Assembly: GCA_012033205.1 (NCBI GenBank)
Contig: JAAUSO010000052.1
Span: forward strand, 1 to 39,850
Length of the DNA: 39,850 nt
Direction: 5' to 3'
Source of the DNA: Richelia sp. SL_2_1
Lineage (GTDB): Bacteria; Cyanobacteriota; Cyanobacteriia; Cyanobacteriales; Nostocaceae
Part shown: positions 26,575 through 35,666 of the stretch, in pieces
Layout of the letters: every line of letters starts with the position of its first letter
Numbering within the stretch: the stretch's first letter is position 1
The notes under the pieces: generated by a model
What the model was told of the DNA's origin: nothing
Databases searched by the model: none
The model's input: only the letters and a program-made list of their open reading frames with translations
Position numbers and translations under genes: made by a program

Positions 26575-28182
26575 CTAAAATTTAAACCGTTTAGTGAAAA
26601 AATTAGACAACCAAAGCTTGATATCTGTTTTCTTTTGTTGCTCGTCCAATATTCTTTGCAGAATTTTAGGTTTGATTTTTTCGTACTCTGCTTTGAGAAT
26701 AGTTTTACTTTGATTGGATGGAATCAAACTTTGAGAATTTTGACTTGCTTCTAAACAAATTAATAATTGTTCGCGCTGGTGGGGTGTAATTGTAACAGTT
26801 GTGACATGAGGTAATTTTGTTGGTTCTTCTAATGCAAAAAATAACAGGTGATAGTATCCTTTTTCTGCTAAATGTCTGACTATTCTTTCTTCTTGTTTAT
26901 CTTTGATATCTAAGAAGTAAGATAGCCAGCGTGTTAATGATAAATTTGCTTCATGTAGAACTGTTACCCACATAATCATCGGGTAAATATTAATTTTTTG
27001 GATAAATTCTGTAGTATTTTGTTTGTCTAAAAATTTATAAATATCTGCCTGGGGTAACATGACCCAAAATGTAGGAATTTCCCCTTGTACTGTATATAGT
27101 AAATCAGGGAAAGCAATTGGTGCAATTGGCTTATTCTCAGGCCATTTTTTTTGCAAACAAATATTTTTAGAAGTTAATTTTAATGGCGTTATATCTACTG
27201 ATAATTCTGAAATATGTTTATCATCATTTTTGGTAATTTGGTAGAATTGACGTTGAATTAATTCTAATTTTTCTAAGACTTCGGTAATATTTTCAGGTCG
27301 ATTTTTAATTTCTTTGGCTAAACAACTCATCACTAAATTTTCTAATTCAACAGGTACATTAGCCTCGTTGATCATTTCGTTTAATAAAAGCGGTGTTTCA
27401 AAACGATGAGCTTGATACCATTCACCAAAGGAGTTACTTTTTAACTGAAATGGATGCTTTCCACAAAGCATCTGATACATGAGAATACCCAAACTGTAAA
27501 TATCCGAACGTATATCTAATAGTTTGCGTCCTTCCATATTTTCTGGAGCGGTATAAGGTAAACTACTTATAAAAGATTGAGAAAGTGTTGCTCCAGCCCT
27601 TTCTTTTAAGAGTTTAGCAATACTAAAATCTAATATTTTAACTATTTTTCCTTTTTTTGCATCTGGAGTAATAAATATATTTTCTGGTTTAATATCTCGG
27701 TGAATAACTGGACAAATTTTTCCCTTGAGACTCACTCCTTGATAAGCGCATTGTAAACCTAAACAAATTTGATAGATGATATCAAAGAAATTTTCTAGTG
27801 TTAAAGGCTGATTATTAATGAATTCTAATAAATTTTTACCTTGAAGATATTCCATTACATAAAATGGAATTTTATCATCAGTAATACCGTAACCTAATAT
27901 GCGGACAATATGTTTACTTTTACGTCCTAATTGAGAACTAATAAAAATTTCTTTTGCAAAGCGTTGTGATATTGTTTGATTATCCAAGTTTAACGACAAA
28001 ATTTTTACCGCTACTGGTATTCCAGCGTTGGTACAATCTTCTGCTAAATATACTTTACCCCCTCCCCCTTTACCTATTAAGTCTCTGATTAAATAACGAT
28101 GATTTAGGAATTTTCCAATATAAGTGTCTAATTCTGTTTTATGTTTTTGAATTAACATCTTATTGACTTTTTGTTGCAACAT
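26575..28182 (-). CDS. Serine/threonine protein kinase (Hanks type) with unidentified C-terminal domain
   Basis: The kinase domain spans about residues 28-310: Gly loop LIGKGGGGKVYLAED (36-49), VAVK Lys60, HRDIKPEN (161-168), metal-binding DFS instead of DFG (185-187) and APE at 212-214. DFS variants occur in cyanobacterial kinases and need not abolish activity. Residues about 340-535 form a separate domain without a recognisable motif (e.g. PTFWVMLPQADIYKFLDKQ, THQREQLLICLEA-type helices); there is no transmembrane helix, so it is a cytosolic sensor/kinase. It stands alone, with no target gene obvious among its neighbours. Confidence 0.88.
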   Translation of the reverse strand: MLQQKVNKMLIQKHKTELDTYIGKFLNHRYLIRDLIGKGGGGKVYLAEDCTNAGIPVAVKILSLNLDNQTISQRFAKEIFISSQLGRKSKHIVRILGYGITDDKIPFYVMEYLQGKNLLEFINNQPLTLENFFDIIYQICLGLQCAYQGVSLKGKICPVIHRDIKPENIFITPDAKKGKIVKILDFSIAKLLKERAGATLSQSFISSLPYTAPENMEGRKLLDIRSDIYSLGILMYQMLCGKHPFQLKSNSFGEWYQAHRFETPLLLNEMINEANVPVELENLVMSCLAKEIKNRPENITEVLEKLELIQRQFYQITKNDDKHISELSVDITPLKLTSKNICLQKKWPENKPIAPIAFPDLLYTVQGEIPTFWVMLPQADIYKFLDKQNTTEFIQKINIYPMIMWVTVLHEANLSLTRWLSYFLDIKDKQEERIVRHLAEKGYYHLLFFALEEPTKLPHVTTVTITPHQREQLLICLEASQNSQSLIPSNQSKTILKAEYEKIKPKILQRILDEQQKKTDIKLWLSNFFTKRFKF

Positions 28183-28706
28183 AAATCAATGAATTAATAC
28201 ATTTTTCAATTTGAGAGGAAATCAGTGTTTATACAAATAAGTCACCTCTACCTTTCTTCCCTATAAATCAGGAGAGGGATTGAAAATCAGGTCTTAACTT
28301 ATACTTAAGTTTAATTGCTTACTAACGGCAATCAATTTTTATTAGATATAAAGTTTTAACTGAGCATACCGGGATTTCTAGTAAACACACTAAACATTAT
28401 GTAACACAAGCGACTAATGTTTCCTATGAGAAATTTTACGGAAACACTTTTTGCTGCTACGTGGAGTTTGGCAAATAGTCTAAGTGTATATACTGCGATC
28501 GCAATGCTGAATAATTTAAGCTTTGGAGGTAAAAGCTTCTAAATGCAAGACTTTTCAATGTTTATCAAATTGATTTTTTGTTCAAGTCTACTGGATGTAG
28601 ATTGTACATAGTTAAACATTTATTTTAAGATATCGAAGAAAATATACATAGAACAATACCCCTGTTTATACGGAGTAAGGAAAGCAGCATGAGTAAGAGT
28701 TTATGC
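28183..28706. other. 524-base intergenic with a possible 41-codon small ORF
   Basis: The only frame of note is ATG 28417 to TAA 28542 on the plus strand (MFPMRNFTETLFAATWSLAN..., ending NNLSFGGKSF), which is amphipathic and protein-like but has no clear ribosome-binding site. It includes one HIP1 octamer. The remainder is featureless AT-rich DNA. Confidence 0.35.
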
Positions 28707-29888
28707 TTAGGAAATGCGATCGCGAATTAAACGTAAGAGTCTTTCGAGTGGTGATTCTATCTTGAGTTGGAATGCTAAAAATTGAGTACGTTGGAGTTTG
28801 TTAAAGTTATTGTCGCTGACTAAAATTAATGAGGGTTGTCCGTTTGGTAAAGTTTCTCCAATAGTTAAACCTTCGGTGTTATCCAATGCAATATCTAGGT
28901 TTCCTAAATTTAATAAAAGTTCTTTTTTAACAGGTTTAATGCTTTTCAAGTCAACTTTTTGTAGACTATCGATATTTTGTATATCATCAGCATTTTCCAA
29001 AGATACTTTGAATAATGAATTTACAAAACCTAAACCTGTAAAAGTTCTTTCTATGCTCAAAAAATGTCCGTGATTATCGAGCGCGACTAAATCGGTTAAA
29101 CCACTAGAAAATCTACCATTAATATTGAAAAATGGTTTGACTATTTCGGTGGGATAAAGAAATTCTTTTTCTAATTTTCTAGTAATTAGATTATATTGTA
29201 AAATTCTGCATAAGCTTCCCTGATTGGCTTTGGCTTCTTCACCATCTTGAATAAGTGCGTTTTCATTAGCTGTAAATAAATGCTTTTTATCAGGTGTAAT
29301 CGCGAGACTTTCAAAAGCTAAGTTGTTACGAATACCACGCTTTTTCTCTTGAGATTGTAAATATTTTTCAGGTATTGCTAAACTAGAAATCTCTTGTCCT
29401 GAATTGAGGGAAAACTCTTTGATAAATGGATTTATTCCCGCGATTGTATCACCTTCAGATGAGACGAATATCGATGAGTTATTAGTTAGTGCTATTCCTT
29501 CTGAATCTATGTTTCCAGGAGAAAAGGTTTTACCATTTTTATCTTTTAAAGTTGTGACAGTAACAGGTTTAATATCGCTACTTTGAAAAGAATCTATATT
29601 AAGATTAATATTAAAAGTATAAAATCTCGCTGGCGATTTTTGAGAACGGTCATCAGATATTGCGTAATAAATTTGGTTTTGACTATCATAAGTTATTCCC
29701 GATAACCCTCCTAATTCAGTATTTTCAAAATTTGTACCTGTGGGTAAAGTTGCTTCGCCGATAAAGTTTATGCCCGTTACCTCAACAGCAGAAGTTCTAA
29801 AGTTACTGAAAAAAAACACCATTATCACAATTGTGACAAAAAAATATAAGTAATGGTAACTTAAATAATTTTTTAATTCCCACGGCAA
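28707..29888 (-). CDS. Secreted phytase-like / esterase-like beta-propeller protein
   Basis: The product (393 residues from TTG 29888; no ATG fits a full signal peptide, so the start is uncertain) has an N-terminal hydrophobic segment (about 13-30). It then carries the phytase-like domain pattern: ELGGLSGITYDSQNQIYYAISDDRS, NIDSEGIALTNNSSIFVSSEG, NLAFESLAITPDKKHLFTANE and NTEGLTIGETLPNGQPSLILVSDNNF. The recurring E-(G/S)-(I/L)-A/T motifs are typical of this propeller family, annotated as esterase-like activity of phytase family. Substrate unknown; likely periplasmic or secreted. A heptad repeat begins right at the start codon, so the true start may have been rearranged. Confidence 0.8.
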   Translation of the reverse strand: MPWELKNYLSYHYLYFFVTIVIMVFFFSNFRTSAVEVTGINFIGEATLPTGTNFENTELGGLSGITYDSQNQIYYAISDDRSQKSPARFYTFNINLNIDSFQSSDIKPVTVTTLKDKNGKTFSPGNIDSEGIALTNNSSIFVSSEGDTIAGINPFIKEFSLNSGQEISSLAIPEKYLQSQEKKRGIRNNLAFESLAITPDKKHLFTANENALIQDGEEAKANQGSLCRILQYNLITRKLEKEFLYPTEIVKPFFNINGRFSSGLTDLVALDNHGHFLSIERTFTGLGFVNSLFKVSLENADDIQNIDSLQKVDLKSIKPVKKELLLNLGNLDIALDNTEGLTIGETLPNGQPSLILVSDNNFNKLQRTQFLAFQLKIESPLERLLRLIRDRIS

Positions 29889-29998
29889 ATTTAGGTTAAA
29901 GGTTATAGGTTAAAGGTTAAAGGTCAAAGGTTAAAGGTTAAAGGTTAAAGGTTAAAGGTTAAAGGTTAAAGGTTAAAGGTTAAAGGTTAAAGGTCAAC
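29889..29998. repeat. AAAGGTT heptad tandem array
   Basis: About fourteen copies of GGTTAAA/GGTCAAA fill the whole gap between two minus-strand genes. The array touches the start of the phytase-like gene and supplies the stop codon (TGA in CAGTTGACC) of the nuclease gene. Confidence 0.95.
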
Positions 29999-31583
29999 TG
30001 TCATTGTATTGGCTTTCAAAAAAGTTAACTAGCCAATCTTTGACGCTGTGAGTTGCTCGACAGTCGTCTTCATTGTAACGTTTGATGACTTCTAATAAAG
30101 CGCGATCGCCAGTTTTCAACCATCTATCATACCAGTAAATACACTTAGCTCCACTGGCTTCTGGGTCACGCCATTCAAATCCCATCCACCGAGCAATCGC
30201 TTTTAAAGCATAACTCTCAACTGGTAATGTGACTGTAGCCGTTAATTGTTCGTAAATATCGACAAATCGATTCAATACTGGGAATACTTTTTTAGAAGGA
30301 GTACGGTGAAGTTTTGCTAATCGCTGCACTGTGTCAAATTCATAAACACAAAAATGATAAATTGGTGCATCGGGATATTGCCATACTAATTCTAAAAATT
30401 GCTGCCAAATTAATTTTTCTTCCTCTGGGTTTTCTGCGAGAAAAGAATAAAATTGTTGGGTATTCTGTTCTCTGTCAACAACTAAAACCCCTAATAAATA
30501 ATTCAAATTCAAATCTGGCTGTGCTTCTATATCAAAGTAGAGTTCTATAGGGGCTGTATAAGTAACAGTTTCGTATACTACTGGGTCAATTTCCACGATT
30601 GTGGGATATTGGATTGATGGCGATCGCCGTTCAATTATTGCGTTATCGTTTGGTAGAGTTAGTAAGGACTGATGTGTTGTTGTTGCAAATTCCTCGGTTA
30701 TCGTTTGTTCAACTAACGCTTGTGGTAAAAACAGGGGACGATTTTCGAGTAAAGATTTTCCCTGTAAAACAAGTTGAGTAGCAACTTCAGTATCAAAACC
30801 GGGTAAGTCTTCTAATTCTGAAGGATTAGTTTGAGTAAGAGATTCTAAAGTCGTAATGTCAAGGATTTTTAACCAATCGTAACGACCTGGGGTTACTCCC
30901 GGTACTAAAGAAAGATGTTTTTGTGTGGAAGCAGTTTGATGACAGCTACTGTACCAATTACAAAGACTGCATTTTTGCCGAGAAATAAATACTTCCGGAG
31001 GTGTTGGTAAATAAAGAGTTTGGATACATTCGTCCAAGATTTCTTGCATCCGGGGTATCCATTTGACTAAATCAACGTTGTATCTAGTTTCTTTTCCCCG
31101 CAACATCAACCAAGCAGTTTCCAACTCAACTTGTTGTACTGCTTCTAAAACAAAAGCATAAAATGCAGCAATAACTTGATATTCTTGTTTAGGACGCTTA
31201 CCTAATTCAACTCTAGCGGGAACGTACATCCAATCTCCGAATATTGAATTACCCGGTTGCTTGATGAGTAAATCCGGACGTGCTAGCAGAGTATGATTGT
31301 CAGCATAACTTGTTGTCAGTATCCCTTTATAAATGTATTCAACTCCCTGCTGCATCAATTCCAAAGTTGCCGCTTCGGCAGTTTTCGGTTCCCCCTTGGA
31401 AAACTTCGGACGTTGATAACTGATTTGTTCTAAAATATGTTTTTTATGAGCATATTTATCTTGATACAGTTTTAGAAGTAAGTCGCTAGGAGCATCTTGC
31501 TGATTCTTATCGCCGCGAACATTCAAAAACGGTCGGCGTTTACACTTTTGATATTGTAGTAGTAGTTCGGCATTAATTAACAT
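29994..31583 (-). CDS. TM0106-family RecB-like nuclease (Cas4-like Fe-S nuclease plus DEDD exonuclease domain)
   Basis: The 529-residue protein has an N-terminal Cas4/RecB-like nuclease: LLARPDLLIK (Asp about 104) and ARVELGKRPKQEYQV (Glu126, Lys129) form the PD-(D/E)xK site. Cys14, Cys205, Cys208 and Cys214 (CSLCNWYSSC) are spaced as in 4Fe-4S nucleases. A helix-hairpin-helix-like linker follows (ELEDLPGFDTEVATQLVLQG). The C-terminal half is an RNase H-fold 3'-5' exonuclease with IELYFDIEAQPD and KRYNEDDCRATHSV. Such proteins are annotated as TM0106 family putative nuclease and presumed to act in DNA repair; direct function is unknown. No cas genes are nearby. Confidence 0.88.
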   Translation of the reverse strand: MLINAELLLQYQKCKRRPFLNVRGDKNQQDAPSDLLLKLYQDKYAHKKHILEQISYQRPKFSKGEPKTAEAATLELMQQGVEYIYKGILTTSYADNHTLLARPDLLIKQPGNSIFGDWMYVPARVELGKRPKQEYQVIAAFYAFVLEAVQQVELETAWLMLRGKETRYNVDLVKWIPRMQEILDECIQTLYLPTPPEVFISRQKCSLCNWYSSCHQTASTQKHLSLVPGVTPGRYDWLKILDITTLESLTQTNPSELEDLPGFDTEVATQLVLQGKSLLENRPLFLPQALVEQTITEEFATTTHQSLLTLPNDNAIIERRSPSIQYPTIVEIDPVVYETVTYTAPIELYFDIEAQPDLNLNYLLGVLVVDREQNTQQFYSFLAENPEEEKLIWQQFLELVWQYPDAPIYHFCVYEFDTVQRLAKLHRTPSKKVFPVLNRFVDIYEQLTATVTLPVESYALKAIARWMGFEWRDPEASGAKCIYWYDRWLKTGDRALLEVIKRYNEDDCRATHSVKDWLVNFFESQYNDS

Positions 31584-31768
31584 TATTTTAAGTTAACAAG
31601 AATTAGTGCAATCTGGGAGTAATCAAGATAACCAAAATTGGTGTTGTGTAATGTACATTGCTTATAGCAGTATTCCCGATTCGGATAAGCAAAGGAAACA
31701 GGTTTTAAAAGATATGAAGAAAAATCGGTTTGAAATAAGTTGTCGCGCATTTAATTTGTATTTTTCTA

Positions 31769-31832
31769 GCGGGCAGGATGCCCTCGAACCCTTCACTTCG
31801 TTCAAGGGTAAACTCCGTGAAGGGATGCCCGC
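31769..31832. repeat. Nested 64-base palindromic element
   Basis: Outer arms GCGGGCA (31769-31775) and TGCCCGC (31826-31832) enclose inner arms CCCTTCAC (31789-31796) and GTGAAGGG (31817-31824). This gives a two-tier cruciform in otherwise AT-rich DNA, with no reading frame of note; likely a dispersed repeat. Confidence 0.6.
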
Positions 31833-31870
31833 ACTACAAAACTTTAATAAAATTTGAATATACTTTCTTA

Positions 31871-31919
31871 AAGGGTTTTTAGCTTATTTAAAAGTTAAAT
31901 TTACTGTTTAAAAACCCTT
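31871..31919. repeat. Inverted repeat AAGGGTTTTT / AAAAACCCTT
   Basis: Ten-base perfect arms at 31871-31880 and 31910-31919 are separated by 29 AT-rich bases. It lies in the 499-base gap between the nuclease and the class V enzyme, which otherwise holds no gene. Confidence 0.55.
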
Positions 31920-32028
31920 ATAAAGTCAATAAATCGGTCGCTTTGAACCCGTTTTATCATCCAAAATCCATCTTAAAAAACCTGCTCCCGTAAGTTTCTG
32001 CTCTAGCAGCTTTCCGCAAAATCCGAAA

Positions 32029-32080
32029 CAAATACATCCGTTGTTAAAATCCAAAATCCAAAATCTAAAATCTAAAATTG
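32029..32080. repeat. 52-bp leader repeat, copy 2
   Basis: Nearly identical to 19330-19381. It ends two bases before the ATG of the class V PLP enzyme, so any ribosome-binding site must lie within the repeat; none is obvious. Confidence 0.85.
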
Positions 32081-32082
32081 GT

Positions 32083-33270
32083 ATGACAAGTATATCTGCT
32101 ACACCAACAGGGTTGCATCAATATCGACAACAATTTCCCGCTTTAGCGAATAAAGCTTATTTTAACTTCGGAGGTCAAGGACCGATGCCGCAAACGGCGA
32201 TGAATGCCGTAATTCAAGCCCAAGATCAAATTCAGCGAATCGGTCCTTTTGGCAGCGAAGTTAATGCTTGGCTTATACAACAGACTAAAGCCACTAGAGT
32301 CGCAATTGCAACCGAGTTGAATGTACCATCGGAGACAATTACACTGACTGAAGATGTAACCGTTGGTTGCAACATTGCCATGTGGGGCATTGATTGGAAA
32401 CCAGGAGACCATATACTTCTGACAGACTGCGAACATCCGGGAATTGTTGCTACGGCTCGTGAAATAGCACGTAGATTTTCTGTAGAAGTGACTACTTGTC
32501 CAATCATGGCAACTTTAAATAATGGCGACCCTGTAGCAATAATTGCTCAGCATTTGCGCCCCCGTACCCGTATGGTGGTGTTAAGTCACGTACTTTGGAA
32601 TACAGGACAAGTTTTACCTTTAGAAAAGATAGTAGTCTGCTGTAGAAACAATAATACAAAATTAATGGTGGATGCAGCGCAATCTGTCGGATTATTGTCA
32701 TTAAATCTTGGCGAATTGGGAGTCGATTTTTATGCGTTTACAGGTCATAAATGGTTGTGTGGACCTCCGGGTGTAGGGGGTTTGTATGTGCGTCCCCAGG
32801 AACGGGAAAGTCTCTATCCTACCTTTGTTGGTTGGCGTAGCGTTGTTATTGATGGTCAAGCTCAACCTGTAAAATGGCAAGAAACCGGGGAAAGATATGA
32901 AATCGCAACTTCAGCTTATCCCTTTTATGTTGGTTTAACCGAAGCAATTTCAGTGCATCAAAAATGGGGTACATCCGAAGAACGTTATCAACGAATTTGT
33001 CGTAACAGCGAGTACCTCTGGAAAAAATTAATGGCAGTATCGGGTATAAAATGTCTACTCCATTCTCCCCCCGAATCGGGTTTAGTTTCATTTGAACTGG
33101 AAAATAATCAATCTAAAACCAGTTTAGAATTAGTCAAATTTTTAGAAGCAAAAGCAATATTTACCCGTACAATTGCTGACCCAGATTGTGTCCGTGCCTG
33201 CGTTCACTACTTTACTTTAGAATCGGAAATCGATCAATTAGTTGAGGAAATTCAGGGATTTTGTAAATAG
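32083..33270 (+). CDS. Class V PLP-dependent aminotransferase-fold enzyme, probably a cysteine/cystine C-S lyase type
   Basis: The ATG at 32083 (395 residues) is preferred; the longer frame from 32041 is translated heptad repeat. Fold-type I class V signatures are seen: LTEDVTVGCNIAMWG, CEHPG for PLP stacking (His118), VDAAQSVG (Asp197) and the Schiff-base lysine in FTGHKWLCGPPGVGG (Lys223). The N-terminal YFNFGGQGPMP resembles the cyanobacterial L-cysteine/cystine lyase C-DES, which releases persulfide for Fe-S assembly, more than SufS; no SUF genes are near. Exact substrate is inferred only. Confidence 0.82.
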   Translation: MTSISATPTGLHQYRQQFPALANKAYFNFGGQGPMPQTAMNAVIQAQDQIQRIGPFGSEVNAWLIQQTKATRVAIATELNVPSETITLTEDVTVGCNIAMWGIDWKPGDHILLTDCEHPGIVATAREIARRFSVEVTTCPIMATLNNGDPVAIIAQHLRPRTRMVVLSHVLWNTGQVLPLEKIVVCCRNNNTKLMVDAAQSVGLLSLNLGELGVDFYAFTGHKWLCGPPGVGGLYVRPQERESLYPTFVGWRSVVIDGQAQPVKWQETGERYEIATSAYPFYVGLTEAISVHQKWGTSEERYQRICRNSEYLWKKLMAVSGIKCLLHSPPESGLVSFELENNQSKTSLELVKFLEAKAIFTRTIADPDCVRACVHYFTLESEIDQLVEEIQGFCK

Positions 33271-33397
33271 GTAATTGGTAATTGGGAGTTAGTTGACAGT
33301 TGACAGTTAATTTGTTCCCTACTCCCTATTGCCTATTCCCTATTCCCTATTCCCTATTCCCTACTCCCTACTCCCTACTCCCTACTCCCTGTTCCCT
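33270..33397. repeat. Heptameric short tandem repeats
   Basis: GGTAATT-type units directly after the class V gene stop are followed by GTTGACA units and then by about ten CCCTATT/CCCTACT heptads. The rest of the gap to ftsH (33398-33593) is AT-rich and must contain the ftsH promoter. Confidence 0.9.
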
Positions 33398-33593
33398 AAC
33401 ATGGTAAAAAGTCTTAAAATTAAGTTACATTTAATTAAGAATAATAATAAATTCTTGGCAAATGTCGTAAAGCAGTTTTAAGCGAATGCGGCAAGTCATG
33501 AAAATTAAACAAATCGGGATTTATATACATCCGTTTCACATAACTTATGTTAACGGGGTGATGCATCCCATTGGTATCTAGAGGCAAATTAAA

Positions 33594-35479
33594 ATGAAAT
33601 TCTCTTGGAGAGTCCTAGTTCTTTGGACCTTACCTGCTTTAGTGATAGGCTTTTTCTTTTGGCAGGGAGCCTTTGCGAATACTCCTGCTGATATGGGTAA
33701 AAATGCAGCTAGTACCCGGATGACCTACGGTCGCTTTCTGGAATACTTAGATGCTGGTCGAGTCACTATGGTGGATTTGTATGAAGGTGGTAGAACGGCG
33801 ATTGTGGAAGCTGTTGACCCAGACCTGGAAAATCGGATTCAGCGCGTGCGGGTGGACTTACCTGTTAACGCTCCAGAGTTGATTAGCAAGCTCAAAGCAG
33901 AAAATGTTAGCTTCGATGCCCATCCTGCAAGAAATGATGGAGCTATCTGGGGACTGTTAGGTAATTTAATTTTCCCCATCTTATTGATTAGCGGACTGTT
34001 CCTTTTGTTCCGTCGTTCTAGCAATCTTCCCGGTGGTCCCGGTCAAGCCATGAATTTTGGCAAATCTCGCGCACGTTTCCAAATGGAAGCCAAAACTGGA
34101 GTCATGTTTGATGATGTAGCCGGGATTGAAGAAGCGAAGGAAGAACTCGGTGAAGTTGTGACTTTTCTTAAACAACCAGAGAAATTTACTGCTGTCGGCG
34201 CACGCATTCCCAAAGGTGTATTGTTAGTCGGACCTCCGGGAACTGGTAAAACCTTACTAGCAAAAGCCATTGCTGGAGAAGCGGGAGTACCTTTCTTTAG
34301 TATTTCCGGTTCCGAGTTCGTGGAAATGTTTGTCGGTGTGGGTGCTTCACGGGTACGTGATTTGTTCAAGAAGGCTAAAGATAACGCTCCTTGTATCATC
34401 TTTATTGATGAAATTGATGCTGTAGGTAGACAGCGGGGTGCAGGTATTGGTGGTGGTAATGATGAGCGGGAACAAACCCTCAACCAGTTGCTTACGGAGA
34501 TGGATGGTTTTGAAGGTAACACTGGTATCATTATTATTGCTGCTACCAACCGTCCCGACGTACTAGATGCGGCGCTGTTACGTCCCGGACGCTTTGACAG
34601 ACAAGTGATGGTTGATGCACCCGATATTAAAGGACGTTTGGAAATTCTCCAAGTCCATGCACGTAACAAGAAATTAGATCAAAGTGTATCTCTCGAAGCC
34701 ATTGCGCGTCGGACTCCCGGCTTTACGGGTGCAGATTTGGCTAACTTGCTCAACGAAGCAGCAATTCTCACAGCCAGACGACGTAAAGAAGGTATTACCC
34801 TTACAGAAATTGATGACGCTGTAGACCGGGTAGTTGCTGGTATGGAAGGCACACCTTTAGTAGACAGCAAGAGCAAGCGTTTGATTGCTTACCATGAAGT
34901 CGGACACGCTTTGATTGGAACCTTGGTTAAAGACCACGACCCAGTACAAAAAGTGACTTTAATCCCTCGCGGACAGGCACAGGGTTTGACTTGGTTTACT
35001 CCTAGCGAAGACCAAGGATTGATTAGCCGTTCTCAGTTGAAAGCGAGAATTACTGGTGCTTTGGGCGGACGTTCTGCCGAAGAAGTGATTTTTGGTAGAG
35101 ATGAAGTTACCACTGGTGCCGGAAATGACTTACAACAAGTTACGGGTATGGCGCGACAATGGTAACGCGATTTGGGATGTCCGATTTAGGACCTTTATCA
35201 TTGGAAAGTCAACAAGGAGAAGTATTCCTTGGTCGTGACTGGACGACACGTTCGGAATATTCGGAATCAATCGCGGCTCGTATCGATTCTCAAGTTCGCA
35301 CTATCGTTGAAGAGTGTTATAAAAACGCTTTACAGATGATGCGTGACCATCGCAGCTTGATGGATAGATTAGTTGATTTACTAATTGAAAAAGAAACTAT
35401 TGATGGTGAAGAGTTCCGTAGAATTGTGGCTGAATATGCGGAAGTACCGGAAAAACCACAATACGTTCCATCTTTGTAA
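33594..35479 (+). CDS. ftsH: ATP-dependent zinc metalloprotease FtsH (FtsH2/slr0228 type), frameshifted
   Basis: FtsH2-type protease degrades photodamaged D1 in the thylakoid membrane as a hetero-hexamer. Order of features: first membrane helix (about 7-26), lumenal region, second helix (about 120-142), Walker A GPPGTGKT, Walker B IIFIDEID, second region of homology ATNRPDVLD...RPGRFDRQ, and the zinc site HEVGH. The first frame ends at ...GMARQW* (stop at 35163) while [16 protein letters not shown]... continues one base out. Adding an A to AA at 35158-35159 gives GMARQMVTRFG and a 628-residue protein, the normal length. Loss of the C-terminal helical part would likely inactivate an important protease, so an assembly error is the simplest explanation. 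Confidence 0.93.
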
Positions 35480-35514
35480 GATTTCTCAAAAATTTGTCAA
35501 GCCATAATAGTTAA

Positions 35515-35543
35515 GGGGATGCGATAATGTCGCGTCCCTTTTT
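35515..35543 (+). terminator. Rho-independent terminator of ftsH
   Basis: GGGATGCGA (35516-35524) pairs with TCGCGTCCC (35530-35538, one wobble) over a 5-base loop, and five Ts follow. It lies 37 bases after the ftsH stop. Confidence 0.85.
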
Positions 35544-35581
35544 AATCTGAGGGGTAGGGAGTAGTTTTATCAATATGGAAA

Positions 35582-35645
35582 ATTATTAATTACCAATTAC
35601 CCATTACCAATTACCAATTACCAATTACCAATTACCAATTACCAG
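35582..35645. repeat. AATTACC heptad tandem repeat
   Basis: About nine CCAATTA/CCCATTA heptads lie in a row between the ftsH terminator and the 3' end of the AAA-like gene. Confidence 0.9.
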
Positions 35646-35666
35646 TCAACAGCGAATAATAACTAA

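Noticed and set aside
30314-30550. Plus-strand frame inside the nuclease gene
   Set aside because: Antisense shadow of a gene with two complete catalytic domains.
31606-31857. 83-codon frame between the nuclease and class V genes
   Set aside because: It runs through the nested palindrome at 31769-31832 and has no coding character.
34043-34669. Long minus-strand open frame of 208 codons inside ftsH
   Set aside because: It is the shadow of a strongly conserved FtsH ATPase domain; Ser/Pro/Arg-rich translation without any family resemblance.
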